The notes beneath the pieces are model-generated. The model did not search any database. It saw nothing but the letters and a program-made list of their open reading frames with translations, and was not told the origin of the DNA. Positions 47,430-58,028 of a stretch of DNA of 64,000 bases are shown piece after piece. This stretch comes from Acinetobacter sp. TR3 (GTDB lineage Bacteria; Pseudomonadota; Gammaproteobacteria; Pseudomonadales; Moraxellaceae), in contig NZ_CP114264.1 in the NCBI RefSeq assembly GCF_027105055.1, positions 3,038,001 through 3,102,000 of the forward strand, written 5' to 3'. Numbering within the stretch: position 1 is the stretch's first letter; every line of letters starts with the position of its first letter. Position numbers and translations under genes: made by a program.

Positions 47430-48197
47430 ATGAAAAAATTAGCAATTGCATCAGCACTTTTATCTGCACTTGCAGTAACCGGAACTGCTCATGCTTATCA
47501 AGCTGAAGTTGGTGGTTCTTATAATTATCTTGATCCAGATCACGGCAACAGCGTAAACAAATTTGGTGTCGATGGAACTTATTATTTCAATCCAGTTCAG
47601 ACCCGTAATGCGCCACTTGCAGAAGCAGCTTTCTTAAATCGTGCAAGTAATGTTGACGCACATGTGAACTATGGTGATAACAGTGGTACTAAAGATACAC
47701 AATATGGTGTAGGCATCGAATACTACGTTCCAAACTCTGATTTCTACCTCAGCGGTGATGTAGGAAAACAGGAACGTGAAATTGACAAAATCAATTATGA
47801 CCAAAAATTAACTACATATGCTGCTGAAGTTGGTTATTTGCCAGCTCCAGGTTTATTACTTGCTTTAGGTGTGAAAGGTTACGACGAGAAAAATGGTAAA
47901 GACGGTGCTGATCCAACTGTCCGTGCTAAATATGTCACTCAAGTTGGTGGGAAAGATGTCAACTTAGAAGCGTATGGCGCATTTGGTGATTTAGATGAAT
48001 ACCGTGTGAAAGGTGACTACTACCTTGATAAAACTTTAAGCGTAGGTGCTGATTACTACAACAACGACCTGACTGATAAAGATGAATGGGGTATTAATGC
48101 CAAGAAATTCTTAAATCAGCAAGTGAGTGTTGAAGGCCGTATTGGTTTCGGCGATAACGATAAAAACTACGGTGTTCGCGCCGCTTATCGTTTCTAA
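47430..48197 (+). CDS. Putative outer-membrane porin, paralogue of Omp33-36
   Basis: A 255-residue barrel protein. Signal peptide MKKLAIASALLSALAVTGTA ends before HAYQAEVG; it ends in YRF. NAPLAEAAFLNRASNV matches the GPLAEAAFVNQASNI segment of the porin at 32178, and the C-terminal strand layout is the same, so both belong to one family. ATG at 47430 is preceded by AAAGGGG, the correct start. Substrate unknown. Confidence 0.82.
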   Translation: MKKLAIASALLSALAVTGTAHAYQAEVGGSYNYLDPDHGNSVNKFGVDGTYYFNPVQTRNAPLAEAAFLNRASNVDAHVNYGDNSGTKDTQYGVGIEYYVPNSDFYLSGDVGKQEREIDKINYDQKLTTYAAEVGYLPAPGLLLALGVKGYDEKNGKDGADPTVRAKYVTQVGGKDVNLEAYGAFGDLDEYRVKGDYYLDKTLSVGADYYNNDLTDKDEWGINAKKFLNQQVSVEGRIGFGDNDKNYGVRAAYRF

Positions 48198-48211
48198 TTT
48201 CCACCAGAAAT

Positions 48212-48243
48212 AAAAAAGATCCGCTCTTCTGAGCGGATTTTTT
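48212..48243. terminator. Terminator between the porin gene and recJ
   Basis: AAAAAAGATCCGCTC/GAGCGGATTTTTT hairpin (one bulged G), A/T runs on both sides. Confidence 0.8.
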
Positions 48244-49942
48244 ATTGCTTTAAATGCACAATATGCAGTTGCAAACTGGTGTTTCCATTAAAAACATTAC
48301 GCTCTAAGGTATAAACTAAATCAACATAGTCAAGTGCAGGGTCAAACTTAAAACGATCAATTGCATTAAAAGCAATTGCATCAATCGACTGTGTACCAAG
48401 TGAAAGTTTTAACTTGAGATGCTGATCTTTAAGCCAGCGATAATCCATCACTTTAAATCTCCCCTCAAATTGAGGAATTGGAAATTTTTGTCCCCAAGGA
48501 CCTAGCCGATCAATCCAGTCTAGCGTTTCAAGATGTAAAGTAGCATCAGTTAACTCACCATCTGTCCATAGAGTCGCTTGGAATAAATTTTCATCCATTT
48601 CAGCAATTGATTGAATAAAAACTGTTTTAAATTCATCAAAATTGTCTTTTTTTAAGGTCAAACCTGCTGCTGCGGCATGACCACCAAAATGGCTGACTAA
48701 ATGTGGGTATTGTTCTGCGACTTGCTCAATAGTATCGCGAATATGAATACCTTCAATCGAACGTGCAGAGCCTTTAATATGTATCCCATCTTCATCAGGA
48801 GCAAATACTAAACTTGGTCGGTGAAACTGTTCCTTTAGACGCCCAGCTACAATCCCAATTACCCCTTGATGCCACTGTTCATCAAACATCACCAATGCGG
48901 CAGGTAAAGAATCTGCTTGTAGCTGTACATGCTGTAATGCACTGATCGCTTGCTGTTTCATCTCAGCTTCAACTTGACGACGTTCTAGATTCAGTTGATT
49001 GAGCTGCTGTGCAATTGGATAGGCTGTTGCTAAATCTGGAGCCAATAAACACTCAATGCCAATTCGCATGCTCTCCATACGACCAGCCGCATTAATTCGA
49101 GGGCCGATCACGAAACCTAAATCTTGAGCGCGTAAACTTGCGGCGTCTCGTTTTGCAATATCTAATAATGCTAAAATTCCTGCACGACATTGATATTGCT
49201 GAATTCGTTTTAAGCCAGCATCCACTAAAATACGGTTATTATAATCAAGCGATGCAACATCAGCATAAGTTCCCAACGCAACCAAATCTAAATACTGAGT
49301 GACTTTACTGGTACTTTTTCCCTGCTGAGAGCGGTAACTGGCTAATTTTGCTAGTACATAAAAGGCAACGCCAACACCTGCCAGTGCTTTACTTGGAAAA
49401 ATGCAACCCAGTTGATTCGGATTAACCACTGCTTCAGCATTTGGCGTAGGTTTCGTCGTCAAATGATGATCGGTAATGATGACCTGCATACCCAAAGCTT
49501 GAGCAGTCTCCACCCCTGCATGACTCGATATACCATTGTCCACGGTAATCAAAAGATCAGGTTGATAGCTTTGCTTTGCGAGCTCAGCAATTTTAGGGGT
49601 TAAGCCATAACCATACTTAAAGCGATCAGGCACTAAATATTCAACGTTCGCCCCCATTTCTTTAAGAACTAAGATCATGAGTGCAGTACTGGTCGCACCA
49701 TCCGCATCATAGTCACCAACAATCACGATCTGTTTTTTTTGATCAATCGCTTGATCAATTAATTCAACGGCTTGATCTAATCCTTTGAGATCAGGTGGCA
49801 ATAAATGCTTGAGTTTTAGCTCAAGCTCTTGTTCCGATTGTACTCCACGTCTCGCCAATATCTCAGCAATAAACGTAGGCACGCCCTGAAATTGTTCAGG
49901 GCGTGTAATTAATGGTCTTTGTTGAATTTGAATCATGGTCAT
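48242..49942 (-). CDS. recJ: Single-strand DNA-specific exonuclease RecJ
   Basis: A 566-residue DHH-family 5'-3' exonuclease for recombination and mismatch repair. The metal motifs are IVGDYDADGATSTALMI, ITVDNGISSHAG, IITDHHLTT and the DHHA1 segment VSHFGGHAAAAGLTLK. Length like E. coli RecJ (577). The ATG abuts the pdxH stop codon (TAA-ATG); a second ATG six nt later is possible. Confidence 0.95.
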   Translation of the reverse strand: MTMIQIQQRPLITRPEQFQGVPTFIAEILARRGVQSEQELELKLKHLLPPDLKGLDQAVELIDQAIDQKKQIVIVGDYDADGATSTALMILVLKEMGANVEYLVPDRFKYGYGLTPKIAELAKQSYQPDLLITVDNGISSHAGVETAQALGMQVIITDHHLTTKPTPNAEAVVNPNQLGCIFPSKALAGVGVAFYVLAKLASYRSQQGKSTSKVTQYLDLVALGTYADVASLDYNNRILVDAGLKRIQQYQCRAGILALLDIAKRDAASLRAQDLGFVIGPRINAAGRMESMRIGIECLLAPDLATAYPIAQQLNQLNLERRQVEAEMKQQAISALQHVQLQADSLPAALVMFDEQWHQGVIGIVAGRLKEQFHRPSLVFAPDEDGIHIKGSARSIEGIHIRDTIEQVAEQYPHLVSHFGGHAAAAGLTLKKDNFDEFKTVFIQSIAEMDENLFQATLWTDGELTDATLHLETLDWIDRLGPWGQKFPIPQFEGRFKVMDYRWLKDQHLKLKLSLGTQSIDAIAFNAIDRFKFDPALDYVDLVYTLERNVFNGNTSLQLHIVHLKQ

Positions 49943-50596
49943 TTATGGCATCAAGCGTTGAATAATCCAAAGTCCATTTTGTTTTTCATAACTTAAACGA
50001 TCATGTAAACGATTTGGTCGTCCTTGCCAGAATTCATAATAATCAGCATCTAAGCGATACCCCCCCCAAAATTCGGGTTTATCCAACTCAGCTTCATGTA
50101 CTTGGTTTTGTAAGTTTTGAAAACGTTGTTGTAATAACTCACGGCTTTCAATGACACCACTTTGTGGCGTACTAATATGTGCTGCAATCTGACTATCACG
50201 TGGACGTTTATGGTAATAATCCGTCGATTCCTGTTCTGGAATCTTGGAAACCTGACCACCAATACGTACCTGACGCTCTAAACTCGGCCAGTAAAATAAA
50301 AGTTCAGCATAAGGATTTTCCGCAAGGTCTAATCCTTTTTGACTATCATAATTGGTGTAAAAATCATAACCAGCTTCTGTCGCACCACGTAACAAAACGG
50401 TTCGGACGTGTGGGCGACCTTGAGTATTTGCTGTCGCCAAAGACATCGCATACGGTTCATGTAATTGAGCAGTGAGTGCATGATTGAACCAATTCAAGAA
50501 TTGCTCATGGGGATTTACACTCATCTGGGATTCGTGTAACTCACCTTGTTCATAACTTAAACGAAGTTCACTCAGGTCTTTAATGACATCATTCAT
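49943..50596 (-). CDS. pdxH: Pyridoxamine 5'-phosphate oxidase
   Basis: A 217-residue FMN enzyme oxidising pyridoxine- and pyridoxamine-phosphate to PLP. Visible: GRPHVRTVLLRGATEAGYDFYTN (FMN/PLP site), RQVRIGGQVSKIPEQES and the C-terminal WQGRPNRLHDRLSY. It sits 12 nt after glmM and directly before recJ: a three-gene operon. Confidence 0.95.
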   Translation of the reverse strand: MNDVIKDLSELRLSYEQGELHESQMSVNPHEQFLNWFNHALTAQLHEPYAMSLATANTQGRPHVRTVLLRGATEAGYDFYTNYDSQKGLDLAENPYAELLFYWPSLERQVRIGGQVSKIPEQESTDYYHKRPRDSQIAAHISTPQSGVIESRELLQQRFQNLQNQVHEAELDKPEFWGGYRLDADYYEFWQGRPNRLHDRLSYEKQNGLWIIQRLMP

Positions 50597-50608
50597 TATT
50601 ACTCTCCT

Positions 50609-51946
50609 TTAAGCAGCTTGAGCGTGAGCTCTGACTGCATCGGCTAAATGATTTGCGATGGCATCCACTTCCTGCTGTTGATCTCCTTCTACCATAACTC
50701 GAATCACAGGTTCAGTACCTGATTTACGAATCAAAATACGTCCACGCCCAGTCAATTCTTGTTCAGCTTTTTCAAATTCAGCAACAAGAGCAGGAACAGC
50801 ATATGGATCAATCATATGCTGTAAACGAACATTGATTAACACCTGTGGAAATAATTCAAAGTCTGCAACTAATTCATGTAATGCTTTGGCTTGCTCAACC
50901 ATCACCGTTAACACTTGTAATGCCGCAATAATCGCATCACCTGTTGTACTCTTATCCAAAGTCAAAATATGACCTGAAGGCTCACCACCAATTGACCAAT
51001 TATTTTCTTCAAGTGATTGTAATACATAGCGATCGCCAACTTTAGCACGAACAAAACCAACGTTCGCTTTTGCTAATGCCAACTCAAGCGCCATATTACT
51101 CATGACTGTTCCAACAATACCCGCTGGTTTATTTTTAACCTGAGTAGCAAGGATATACAGGATATGGTCACCATCAACCAATTGACCATTTTTATCCACC
51201 ATAACGACACGATCTGCATCACCATCAAACGCAATACCTAAATCGGCTTGGTGATCAACCACAGCCTTTTGTAGAAATTCAGGATGGGTTGATCCACAAT
51301 TTTCATTGATATTTAAACCATCTGGTTCATTAAAAAGCGGGATTACTTTTGCACCTAGCTCTCTAAAAACTGAAGGACCAACGCTATATGCTGCGCCGTT
51401 AGCACAATCCACTACAATTTTGAGATTACTAAGATCGAAGTGGTATGGAAATGTTGATTTACAGAATTCGATGTATCGGCCATTGGCATCTTTGACACGA
51501 ACACTTTTACCTAGGTTAGCCGTATCATCAATCACTAAATCTTTTTCTAATTCTTGATTGATCTCATTTTGTAAGGCATCTGGGAGTTTTTTACCTTCAC
51601 CTGAGAAAAATTTAATCCCATTATCAAAGTAAGGGTTATGTGATGCTGAAATCACAATACCTGCATGTGCATGTAAAGCACGTGTTAAATGCGCTATAGC
51701 AGGCGTTGGTAATGGTCCCAACAAATGTACATACACACCTGCTGCATTTAAACCTGCTTGAAGAGCTGCTTCTAGAATATAACCTGATAAACGCGTATCT
51801 TTACCCATAACCACAATTGGTTTGTTTTTGGGACTATTTCTTTTTAATACTTTTCCTGCTGCAAACCCTAATTTTAATGCAAATTCAGGGGTAATCGGCA
51901 TTTGTCCAAATTTGCCACGAATTCCATCAGTTCCAAAATAGCTCAT
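50609..51946 (-). CDS. glmM: Phosphoglucosamine mutase
   Basis: A 445-residue alpha-D-phosphohexomutase making glucosamine-1-phosphate for UDP-GlcNAc. Signature [13 protein letters not shown] at the start, catalytic phosphoserine in [19 protein letters not shown], metal loop [13 protein letters not shown], sugar loop GGEPSGH and phosphate loop [14 protein letters not shown]. First gene of glmM-pdxH-recJ. Confidence 0.97.
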   Translation of the reverse strand: MSYFGTDGIRGKFGQMPITPEFALKLGFAAGKVLKRNSPKNKPIVVMGKDTRLSGYILEAALQAGLNAAGVYVHLLGPLPTPAIAHLTRALHAHAGIVISASHNPYFDNGIKFFSGEGKKLPDALQNEINQELEKDLVIDDTANLGKSVRVKDANGRYIEFCKSTFPYHFDLSNLKIVVDCANGAAYSVGPSVFRELGAKVIPLFNEPDGLNINENCGSTHPEFLQKAVVDHQADLGIAFDGDADRVVMVDKNGQLVDGDHILYILATQVKNKPAGIVGTVMSNMALELALAKANVGFVRAKVGDRYVLQSLEENNWSIGGEPSGHILTLDKSTTGDAIIAALQVLTVMVEQAKALHELVADFELFPQVLINVRLQHMIDPYAVPALVAEFEKAEQELTGRGRILIRKSGTEPVIRVMVEGDQQQEVDAIANHLADAVRAHAQAA

Positions 51947-52020
51947 TCTTTACTCGCTTTCTTATCTTTATATGACGTATCGTCATACCATTTTTCATCT
52001 GTTTTACTTTACACCAAAAC

Positions 52021-52052
52021 AAAAAAACCGTCAGTGGACTGACGGTTTTTTT
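52021..52052. terminator. Terminator of guaB
   Basis: AAAAAAACCGTCAGT pairs with ACTGACGGTTTTTTT directly, 21 bp beyond the guaB stop codon. Confidence 0.88.
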
Positions 52053-52072
52053 ATTGCCAAAATTACTAAAGA

Positions 52073-53859
<1,787 letters not shown>

Positions 53860-54657
53860 TTAAGCAGGGCAACTAAAAACATATTCATTCATTAAATCTA
53901 CGCCGCACTCTAGTTGCTCAATCCAATCCAAAAATTGCTTGATCATCTCTTTACCGATAAATGCAGTCCCGTGTTGCGGCACGATCATATCAATATCCAT
54001 TTGACGAACCATATTGACCCACAAACGAATGACTTTATTGGAACACATATAACGTTGATGAAAGCCTTTCATCTTTTTAATATGCGCATCAAAATCGGTA
54101 ATAGGCTGACTTGCATCATCCACTATAGATGCGCCCATATCGCCTGAAAATAGAATCTTGGCCGTTGGATCGTAGAACTGGAAATTACCCACCGAATGCA
54201 AAAAGTGAGCAGGAATCGCTACGATTGCTGATTCACCTAAAGGAATCACTTGTCCCGTATCGGCAAGCTCAATTAAGCGGTCTTCCCAATTCCCTTTCAT
54301 TCGATCACTCATAAATGCTGAGTTTAAATGCGGTAAAAAGCGTGCCCATAATTTAGACGCCACTACTTTCGCATCGGTATAAACTAACCAACGCGGCATC
54401 GAAGTAATAATATCGGGATCTTGATGGGATGCCATCACATAATCCAAATTTTTCAATTTGGTATATCGATTCAGCTCCATTGTTAAAGGAACATACGTCA
54501 GATCACCACCTGGATCTAGAACCGCTGCACGATCGTGATCAATAATTAAAAATTGATTGGCTTGAATGCCTTCACCTTTGACTAAACTGGTAAAACTAAT
54601 GCATTTATGCGTACCATTATCAAATAGTATTTGCGATGTAGTCCGCTCAAAACTCAT
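53860..54657 (-). CDS. Metallo-beta-lactamase-fold protein, flavodiiron/ODP type
   Basis: A 265-residue protein resembling the oxygen-binding beta-lactamase half of flavodiiron proteins, without the flavodoxin half. Metal-ligand positions are seen in MASHQDPDIITSMPRW (replacing the usual HxExDH, hence possibly one altered ligand), PAHFLHSVGNFQFYD, LFSGDMGASIVD and IVPQHGTAFI. It could sense or reduce oxygen or nitric oxide; no rubredoxin or reductase gene is next to it, so the electron source is unclear. Confidence 0.75.
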   Translation of the reverse strand: MSFERTTSQILFDNGTHKCISFTSLVKGEGIQANQFLIIDHDRAAVLDPGGDLTYVPLTMELNRYTKLKNLDYVMASHQDPDIITSMPRWLVYTDAKVVASKLWARFLPHLNSAFMSDRMKGNWEDRLIELADTGQVIPLGESAIVAIPAHFLHSVGNFQFYDPTAKILFSGDMGASIVDDASQPITDFDAHIKKMKGFHQRYMCSNKVIRLWVNMVRQMDIDMIVPQHGTAFIGKEMIKQFLDWIEQLECGVDLMNEYVFSCPA

Positions 54658-54764
54658 ATCAACCCCATAAAAATTCTTTAAATATGAAATATTTTAATTC
54701 CTTAATAAAATAATGGGATTTTATTATTGTTTCAATCAAATATTGTACTTTTATCATAATTTAT

Positions 54765-54800
54765 AAAAAAAGATCCATGCATAAATGATGGATCTTTTTT
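54765..54800 (-). terminator. Terminator of the GDT1-family gene
   Basis: AAAAAAAGATCCAT pairs with ATGGATCTTTTTT around a 9-nt loop, 16 bp beyond the stop codon. Confidence 0.85.
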
Positions 54801-54815
54801 GCGATTTAAATTTAA

Positions 54816-55391
54816 TTAGAAGAAATAATGCTGTACCAAGGTTGAAATACCAACGACTAAGAAAATGGCAGCACCAATTTTATGAATAAGTGAAATTGGT
54901 AACTTATCAGCTAACTTATCGCCGATAAATACTGCTGGTGCATTCGCTAACATCATGCCAAGCGTTGTACCACACATGACCCAAAAAATACTGTCAAAAC
55001 GTGCAGCTAAAGCAACTGTAGCAATTTGGGTTTTATCACCAATTTCAGCCAAGAAAAATAGAATAAAAGTTGCACCAAATACGCCGAATTTTTGCCATTT
55101 ATTAATGCTTTCAGTTTCATCCCCTAATTCATCAGGAATGAGCATCCAAACAGCCATACCGATAAAACCAAGTGCCAAAATCCATAATAGAATTTCAGGA
55201 CTCAGGACGGTTGTAATCCATTGACCTAATACTGCAGAGATACCATGATTAATCGTAGTAGCCAGTAAAATTGCAATTAAAATCGGAACAGGTTTACGGA
55301 AACGTGCGGCGAGTAATAATGCCAACAATTGCGTTTTATCGCCCATTTCAGCAAGGGCAACAATTGATGTGGAGATGAGGAATTCATACAT
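54816..55391 (-). CDS. GDT1/UPF0016 family manganese exporter
   Basis: A 191-residue protein with six membrane helices in two repeats, each with the family's acidic signature: VALAEMGDKTQLLALLLAAR (near residue 12) and FFLAEIGDKTQIATVALAAR (near residue 113). The group includes MneA-type Mn2+ exporters of Vibrio and human TMEM165. A manganese riboswitch upstream (below) makes Mn2+ export its likely function. The ATG is 14 nt after a weak AGAG. Confidence 0.93.
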   Translation of the reverse strand: MYEFLISTSIVALAEMGDKTQLLALLLAARFRKPVPILIAILLATTINHGISAVLGQWITTVLSPEILLWILALGFIGMAVWMLIPDELGDETESINKWQKFGVFGATFILFFLAEIGDKTQIATVALAARFDSIFWVMCGTTLGMMLANAPAVFIGDKLADKLPISLIHKIGAAIFLVVGISTLVQHYFF

Positions 55392-55405
55392 ATTTGAATG
55401 CTCTG

Positions 55406-55446
55406 GCTAGCAAAATATACCGATGATCTACCCCTCCTGCTAGCCA
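55406..55446 (-). promoter_or_regulatory. Leader hairpin with a buried AGGAGGGG
   Basis: GGCTAGC and GCTAGCC (55440-55446 and 55406-55412) are a perfect 7-bp stem. Just inside its 5' arm is AGGAGGGG (55432-55439), the best Shine-Dalgarno-like sequence in the leader, but it is about 40 nt from the start codon. Part of the expression platform of the riboswitch; how it acts is not clear. Confidence 0.45.
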
Positions 55447-55475
55447 AAATCAAATAGATTGATGCAGAGTGGTAA

Positions 55476-55612
55476 ATCAAAGGTCTTGCCAACAAAAGCG
55501 CAGCTAAACAGCTGTTTTTGGTTCTTTGCTATGATGACCATGTTCTGTTGAACAATTATGTTGACCATCACCTCTTTACTTTGCGTAAAGAGCGGCTACT
55601 CCCCAATGAAGT
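55476..55612 (-). ncRNA. yybP-ykoY manganese riboswitch
   Basis: On the minus strand the leader has the two conserved ends of this riboswitch class: GGGGAGTAGCCGCTC at the 5' side (near 55604-55590) and GGCAAGACCTTTG at the 3' side (near 55490-55478). Between them is a hairpin and helical arm (AGCAAAGAACC, CAGCTGTTTAGCTG). It sits 90-220 bp before a UPF0016 gene, the best-known association of this class. Mn2+ binding should raise exporter expression. Boundaries approximate. Confidence 0.9.
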
Positions 55613-55650
55613 GTTATTAGTTTATCAAACTCTTTAATTTTTTTAAATCA

Positions 55651-55938
55651 CTATGCCCAAAATTTTTGGTAACCCCAAATCAGTAAACGAGCAACCCCCA
55701 ATAACAAAGCTAAATTCACACTCAAACCAAAAAAACCAAAAATCCCCCAACCACTTGCACCACCAACATTTTGGGCTTGATATTCCATGCTAACCACAAT
55801 TGTTGCAGCTAACACTTCCAAACCCATGACGATGTACATCACCCAATCTGATGCAAAATGTAGAAAATTGACCCACAAGCCCATTAATACAAAAATAATA
55901 AGTAATATCGGTAATACAACTCGATAAATGATTAACAT
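55651..55938 (-). CDS. Small membrane protein of unknown function
   Basis: A 95-residue protein with three hydrophobic helices (residues 5-25, 33-51, 68-88). AAGGAG lies a few nt before the ATG, a good start. It ends about 40 bp before the riboswitch start, so it could be transcribed with the manganese exporter or end before it; nothing shows a functional link. No family recognised. Confidence 0.7.
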   Translation of the reverse strand: MLIIYRVVLPILLIIFVLMGLWVNFLHFASDWVMYIVMGLEVLAATIVVSMEYQAQNVGGASGWGIFGFFGLSVNLALLLGVARLLIWGYQKFWA

Positions 55939-56035
55939 CCTTGCTCCTTATTCCAAATAAATACTTCTTTCAACTATATTAATTTTAGACAAAAGCTTGC
56001 GTAAATAAAGTCGATTTTTTAATGCTATAAATAGA

Positions 56036-56057
56036 AAACCTCGCATATGCGAGGTTT
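56036..56057 (-). terminator. Probable terminator of aceEF
   Basis: A perfect palindrome AAACCTCGCAT/ATGCGAGGTTT, 17 bp after the aceF stop codon. The following minus-strand T tract is short. Confidence 0.65.
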
Positions 56058-56073
56058 CCATCGTTTAAAAGCA

Positions 56074-58026
56074 CTAAAGCAATAAGCTACGAATATCTTT
56101 TAAAAGCTTGGTCAACTTATTGGTAAAACGTGCAGCATCAGCACCATTAATCACACGGTGATCATAAGACAATGACAATGGCAACATTAAGCGCGGATCA
56201 AAGTCTTTACCATTCCATACAGGTTGCATGGTTGCTGGTGAAATACCCAAAATCGCGACTTGCGGCCAATTCACCAATGGTGTAAAGGCTGTTCCACCAA
56301 TACTACCTAAGCTGGTAATGGTAAAATTGGCACCTTGTAGATCTTTCGGTGACAATTTACGATCACGGGCTTTTTGGCTGAGCTCAGCCAATTCAGCTGC
56401 AATTTGCTTAATCGACTTTTGATCAGGATTACGCAATACAGGAACGGTTAAACCATCTGGTGTTGCCACCGCGATTCCCATATGGATTTCGTTACGTAAC
56501 AATACCGATTTTTGATCATCCGCCAAATGCCCAGCAAAATACGGCTCTTCTTTTAACAAGTGCGCAACCGCCTTAGCAATAAAGGCCAAGATGGTTAAGC
56601 TCAAACCTTGCTTTTTAAAGCCATCTTTCAGTTCACCGCGCCATGCTTCAAGCTCGGTAATATCCGCCAAGTCAAACTGCGTCACTTGCGGAATGAAATT
56701 GTTCAATGACAATTGCGGTACAGACACTTGCTGTAAACGCGTCATTGTTTTCACTTCACCGCCACCAAATGCACTAAAGTCTGGTAACTTCGGTAAGCCT
56801 GAAGCCACTGCTGCCGCTTGTGGTACAGCGGTGGGTTGTGGTGCGGTCAGACGTGTTTTCACATAGGCAAAGACATCGTCTTTCATCACACGACCATGTT
56901 CACCTGATGCTTTCACCTGTCCAAGAACCACACCTAACTCACGTGCCAGTTTACGCACGGCTGGACCCGCATAGACTTTCGCATTGTCAGCTTCTTGCTG
57001 TTTAGTCAACTTCTCAGCTTGTGCAGGTTCACTTGGTGCTACTGCCTGTGGTTTTGCTGGTGCAGGTTGAGTAGCAGCTGGTTGAGCTTTTGGTGCAGAT
57101 GCTGGTGCACCGGCCTGACCACTGACCTCAATCGTAGCCAAAGCCACGCCTTGACGCACTTCTTGATTGGCAGAGACATGGATCGCTTTCACAATCCCTG
57201 CTACTGAACTTGGCACTTCAACCGAAGCCTTATCTGACTCAACCACGCATAAGCTTTGTTGAGCTTCAACGCGATCACCAACATTGACCAGAATTTCTGA
57301 AACCAATGCTTTTTCTACACCTAGATCAGGTACTTCAATTTCAACATTACCTGTTGATATATTGCTTGCGACTGATACTTCTGTAGTTGCGACTGGCGCT
57401 TCTGGTTGAGCTGGAGCTGCTTGTGGTTCTGGTGCAGCAGCCGAACTTGCAGTCTTGACCTGAATCAATACCACCCCTTCTTTAACACTATCACCTTCTT
57501 TGATTTGAATGGCTTCAACCACACCCGCAACCGAGCTTGGTACTTCTACAGTCGCTTTGTCCGATTCAACCACAACAATACTTTGTTCTGCATCAATTTC
57601 ATCCCCAACTTTCACAAGGACTTCAGCAACCAATGCTTTTTCAACACCAATATCTGGAACTTTTACATCCACAGTCTGGCTTGCTGTCGCTGTTGGAGCA
57701 GCAGCGGGCTGTTCTTTTGTTTCAGCTTCGACAGGTTTTGCTTCTGCTTTTGGCGTCTCAAGCGTTGGCGCTTCAGCAACATTGCTTTCAGTTGCTTTAG
57801 ATTCTTGCTCAAGTTCAACCAAAGCAACCCCTTCGGACACTTCATCACCTTGTTGAACTAAAATACTTTTCACAATACCTGCTGCAGTACTTGGAACTTC
57901 AACGGTTGCTTTATCGGACTCTAAAACCAAAATGCTATCGTCAACAGCAACATGGTCGCCGACTTTCACCAAAATTTCTGCAACCAGTGCTTTATCTACG
58001 CCAATATCAGGTGCTTGGATTTGCAT
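56074..58026 (-). CDS. aceF: Pyruvate dehydrogenase E2, dihydrolipoamide acetyltransferase
   Basis: A 650-residue core of the pyruvate dehydrogenase complex. Three N-terminal lipoyl domains (about 1-75, 120-195, 225-300) each carry the lipoylated Lys in ESDKATVEVPS, ESDKATVEVPS and ESDKASVEVPS. Between them are Ala/Pro/Glu-rich linkers. The E1/E3-binding domain is AGPAVRKLARELGVVLGQV, and the catalytic domain closes with LSYDHRVINGADAARF. Starts 2 nt after aceE. Confidence 0.97.
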   Translation of the reverse strand: MQIQAPDIGVDKALVAEILVKVGDHVAVDDSILVLESDKATVEVPSTAAGIVKSILVQQGDEVSEGVALVELEQESKATESNVAEAPTLETPKAEAKPVEAETKEQPAAAPTATASQTVDVKVPDIGVEKALVAEVLVKVGDEIDAEQSIVVVESDKATVEVPSSVAGVVEAIQIKEGDSVKEGVVLIQVKTASSAAAPEPQAAPAQPEAPVATTEVSVASNISTGNVEIEVPDLGVEKALVSEILVNVGDRVEAQQSLCVVESDKASVEVPSSVAGIVKAIHVSANQEVRQGVALATIEVSGQAGAPASAPKAQPAATQPAPAKPQAVAPSEPAQAEKLTKQQEADNAKVYAGPAVRKLARELGVVLGQVKASGEHGRVMKDDVFAYVKTRLTAPQPTAVPQAAAVASGLPKLPDFSAFGGGEVKTMTRLQQVSVPQLSLNNFIPQVTQFDLADITELEAWRGELKDGFKKQGLSLTILAFIAKAVAHLLKEEPYFAGHLADDQKSVLLRNEIHMGIAVATPDGLTVPVLRNPDQKSIKQIAAELAELSQKARDRKLSPKDLQGANFTITSLGSIGGTAFTPLVNWPQVAILGISPATMQPVWNGKDFDPRLMLPLSLSYDHRVINGADAARFTNKLTKLLKDIRSLLL

Positions 58027-58028
58027 AA

